Positions 61,930 to 64,000 of a stretch of DNA of 64,000 nt are shown one piece after another. Every line of letters starts with the position of its first letter. The first letter of the stretch is position 1. Source of the DNA: Maribacter forsetii DSM 18668 (GTDB lineage Bacteria > Bacteroidota > Bacteroidia > Flavobacteriales > Flavobacteriaceae); NCBI RefSeq assembly GCF_000744105.1, contig NZ_JQLH01000001.1:992001-1056000 (forward strand), in the 5' to 3' direction. The position numbers and the translations under genes were made by a program. The notes below the pieces were generated by a model. The model was not told where the DNA came from and did no database searches. It saw nothing but the letters and a program-made list of their open reading frames with translations.

Positions 61930-62562
61930 ATGAAAAATGCGGAGGTATTGGAGAAAGTGAATAAAGGGGTGTATTTGCCCTTAATGGAAGAGTTCTACAC
62001 TATACAGGGTGAAGGCTTTCATAAAGGAACTGCGGCTTATTTTATACGTGTTGGTGGATGTGATGTTGGTTGCCATTGGTGCGATGTAAAAGAGAGCTGG
62101 AATGCAGAAACGCATCCGCCTACTGCCATCGAACAAATTGTTGATAATGCAGCAAAGTATTCTGATACTATTGTTATTACCGGCGGTGAGCCTTTAATGT
62201 GGGATATGAACCCGATCACAAAAGCATTAAAGGATAAAGGTCTAAAAACCCATATAGAAACTTCTGGAGCCTACATGCTTTCTGGCGAATGGGATTGGAT
62301 CTGTCTATCGCCAAAGAAAAATAAACTTCCTGAAGGTCGTATTTACGACGAAGCTCATGAACTTAAAGTTATTGTGTATAATAAGCATGATTTGATTTTT
62401 GCCGAAGAGCAAGCAGCGAAAACCAATGCGAATTGCATTTTATACCTACAGCCAGAATGGAGTGTTAGGGATAAGGTTGTACCAATGATCGTTGATTATG
62501 TAATGAACAACCCAAAATGGAAAGTGTCATTGCAGACGCATAAATACTTGAATATTCCTTAA
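61930..62562 (+). CDS. queE: 7-carboxy-7-deazaguanine synthase QueE (radical SAM)
   Basis: A protein of 210 residues from the ATG at 61930; nine upstream codons are open from a TTG but would place the promoter box in the gene. It makes CDG in queuosine biosynthesis. Substrate loop EEFYTIQGEGFHKGTAAYFIR; 4Fe-4S cysteines Cys44, Cys48, Cys51 (GGCDVGCHWCD); SAM-binding ITGGEPLMWD. C-terminal SLQTHKYLNIP is typical. queC, queD and queF are not in the window. Confidence 0.95.
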   Translation: MKNAEVLEKVNKGVYLPLMEEFYTIQGEGFHKGTAAYFIRVGGCDVGCHWCDVKESWNAETHPPTAIEQIVDNAAKYSDTIVITGGEPLMWDMNPITKALKDKGLKTHIETSGAYMLSGEWDWICLSPKKNKLPEGRIYDEAHELKVIVYNKHDLIFAEEQAAKTNANCILYLQPEWSVRDKVVPMIVDYVMNNPKWKVSLQTHKYLNIP

Positions 62563-62567
62563 GGTAT

Positions 62568-63479
62568 TTAATTTCTTCCACCGTTTGCGCGAATATCCAA
62601 TATGCATTCTGCATCTAAAGGAACTGTATTTGTAGTTTTGGCAGTATGCTGTTGTAGTAAACTTAAAACTGTTGATCCAGATAATCTACAGCCAGATTTT
62701 ATACCGTCCTCATATTGAGCAAGGGAATTTGATAGTAAAGATTTACCAGATGAACCGCCAAATTGTAATTCAGCACGCATAAGACAACCAGCTTGGTTGC
62801 AATGGTTATCAGGAACTAATTGTCCGTCTTCATTTTCAGATTCAGACTGGTGATCGTTGACCATTTCGGTCCCTAGGTCAACTAAACCGAATAGGTGTCC
62901 AAATTCATGGTTCAAAGTAGTCGTCTCTACATCTGCTTCACTAATAGAAGAACTTAAACTAGCTAAATCTCTTACGGTAGCTTCATGTATCACCATAGAG
63001 GTATTCCGGTAAACAGCACCTAGGGTTACCAAACCTCCATCAAGATCGTCACCTTCTGCAGGAGCATCTGCAAAGTAAATATAGATAGCCAATGTGCTTC
63101 CGGTATTAAAGGCTGTTCTATTAGAGGTTTCTAAATCTGCAATTTCTTGTAAAGTAAGTTCGTCTTCTGACGGACTGGATAATTCTTTATACACCAGTTC
63201 AATATCTTCTTTAAATGTATGTTCTTTTAGGTACTCGGTGAAATCTGCCATAGCAGCTTCAGTTGGTTTAAAACCGGTAACGTATGCTATTTCTATTAAG
63301 AGCTTATCAAAATTATCATTAGAGAGAATATCGTTCGCAGAATCTCCGGTAGCCAAAAGATTGGCGCTTTTATCTACCTGAGCAGTAGTGCTGTCATCGT
63401 CAGAATTGGAAGAGTTTTTAGAGCAAGAAACGGCAAGTGCCAAAATGCCAACTAGCAGTAAACTTTTGAACTTATTCAT
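62568..63479 (-). CDS. Metzincin-like zinc metalloprotease lipoprotein
   Basis: A 303-residue lipoprotein (lipobox LAVSC, Cys19). The zinc site HEFGHLFGLVD at 191-201 matches HExxHxxGxxD. It is followed by C227-x4-C232-L-M234 (CNQAGCLM), which resembles the CX4CXM segment of archaemetzincins and would supply the Met-turn. The later CxxC pair of archaemetzincins is not seen. An N-terminal Ser/Asp-rich linker follows the anchor. Likely a surface or periplasmic protease; substrate unknown. Confidence 0.8.
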   Translation of the reverse strand: MNKFKSLLLVGILALAVSCSKNSSNSDDDSTTAQVDKSANLLATGDSANDILSNDNFDKLLIEIAYVTGFKPTEAAMADFTEYLKEHTFKEDIELVYKELSSPSEDELTLQEIADLETSNRTAFNTGSTLAIYIYFADAPAEGDDLDGGLVTLGAVYRNTSMVIHEATVRDLASLSSSISEADVETTTLNHEFGHLFGLVDLGTEMVNDHQSESENEDGQLVPDNHCNQAGCLMRAELQFGGSSGKSLLSNSLAQYEDGIKSGCRLSGSTVLSLLQQHTAKTTNTVPLDAECILDIRANGGRN

Positions 63480-63524
63480 AAAATCGTTTTGTACAAATAG
63501 GATAACGAAAAAAAAGGGTCGCTA

Positions 63525-64000
63525 TTACTTCATATGTGTCAATCTTGCTAAATAGTCGTAATGTTCGCCTTCCATTACAAGTTCACATGTTAAATTACTA
63601 TAATTTGCCGCTCTTTGTAAGGTATTATAGTCTACATATAACCAAGGGAAAGATTCACTTTTTTCCTTTTTGTATTCCATTTCAAAGCTTACTTCGCCGT
63701 AGTAATTAACGTTATCGGGAATCCAATAACCGCCATCTTCATCATCTTCGAACATGTATATAATGTCGCTGGAATCTAGTAGAATTTGTCCGTCTTCTTT
63801 TAAAAGCGATTTCAATTTAGAGAAGAAAGGTTCCAATCCGTCTAGCGTGCCTGCCAAACCGACGCCGTTCATTAAGATTAGAATCGTATCAAATTGCTCT
63901 CCTTCATATTTTAAGAGTTCGGAGTGTGTAGTGTTTTTTAATCCGCGAAGTGTACTGACTTCAATTGCGCCTTTAGATGCATCTAGTCCAATGACCTTAA
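63525..64000 (-). CDS. Class I SAM-dependent methyltransferase, 5'-truncated
   Basis: The frame is open to the end of the window; the ATG at 63872 is internal (MNGVGLAGTLDGLEPF). The upstream part reads KVIGLDASKGAIEV, the acidic-loop motif that binds SAM ribose, then FDTILILMNGVGLAGT as motif IV, and LLKEDGQILLDSSD as the post-motif strand. The Gly-rich motif I lies beyond the window. Substrate unknown. Confidence 0.85.
   Translation of the reverse strand, partial: KVIGLDASKGAIEVSTLRGLKNTTHSELLKYEGEQFDTILILMNGVGLAGTLDGLEPFFSKLKSLLKEDGQILLDSSDIIYMFEDDEDGGYWIPDNVNYYGEVSFEMEYKKEKSESFPWLYVDYNTLQRAANYSNLTCELVMEGEHYDYLARLTHMK

Noticed and set aside
1..64000. CRISPR arrays, insertion sequences, prophage, tRNA or rRNA genes
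   Set aside because: No regularly spaced repeats, transposase or integrase motifs, or tRNA/rRNA-like segments were seen in gene or intergenic sequence.

Overview
This 64 kb window comes from the chromosome of a low-GC member of the Bacteroidota, almost certainly a marine-type Flavobacteriaceae; I cannot fix the genus. The evidence is a SusC/SusD pair, TAnnTTTG promoter boxes, A-rich rather than Shine-Dalgarno start regions, many MKK...SC lipoproteins, DUF5723 and DUF7033-type proteins, and a ribosomal cluster in which rpsJ follows fusA directly, with no tuf, adk or map. I see no phage, insertion sequence, CRISPR array, tRNA or rRNA gene.

Layout. 1-8.6 kb: housekeeping and envelope genes (a polysaccharide-deacetylase-like protein cut by the window edge, YjjG-type nucleotidase, a lipoprotein plus DUF5723 pair, RarA, a rhomboid protease, RlmB, a small exported protein). 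8.6-17.9 kb, minus strand: a SusC/SusD uptake cassette with a third lipoprotein and a giant FG-GAP/ASPIC lipoprotein, but no degradative enzyme. 18.3-35.4 kb, plus strand: the fused str-S10-spc-alpha supercluster of about 30 genes from rpsL to rplQ, including fusA, secY, infA and rpoA; it contains two genes under 60 codons (rpmD, rpmJ) and several structured intergenic leaders. 35.5-43.1 kb: carA, eno, a GT5 starch/glycogen synthase, citrate synthase, and two successive amidinotransferase-fold hydrolases (DDAH-like, then CtlX-like), mostly separated by strong intrinsic terminators. 43.2-46.5 kb: a three-gene extracytoplasmic molybdenum hydroxylase unit (diheme cytochrome, 2Fe-2S subunit, Tat-exported Mo subunit). 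46.5-49.8 kb, minus strand: a lipid acyltransferase, an NAD(P)-binding SDR/DUF2867 protein, a DUF1648 membrane protein and an unknown. 49.9-64 kb: argS with an unusual internal insertion, ffh, folD, an overlooked 48-residue lipoprotein, an esterase-like lipoprotein, aldo/keto reductase, small minus-strand genes, a HerA-like ATPase, queE, a metzincin-like lipoprotein and a methyltransferase cut by the window end.

How it works together. Most of the window is translation and central metabolism. The less ordinary layer is regulatory. Compact RNA structures sit upstream of rplC, rpsD and rplQ (and less clearly rpsH and rpsL), where autogenous control would be expected. A terminator hairpin sits just before the FG-GAP gene of the SusCD cassette. 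Three genes carry a promoter box four bases from their ATG, which predicts leaderless mRNAs. No unmistakably new multi-gene system is present. The best candidates for undescribed biology are these RNA leaders, the ArgS insertion, the argS-ffh gap, and the SusCD-lipoprotein-FG-GAP cassette.
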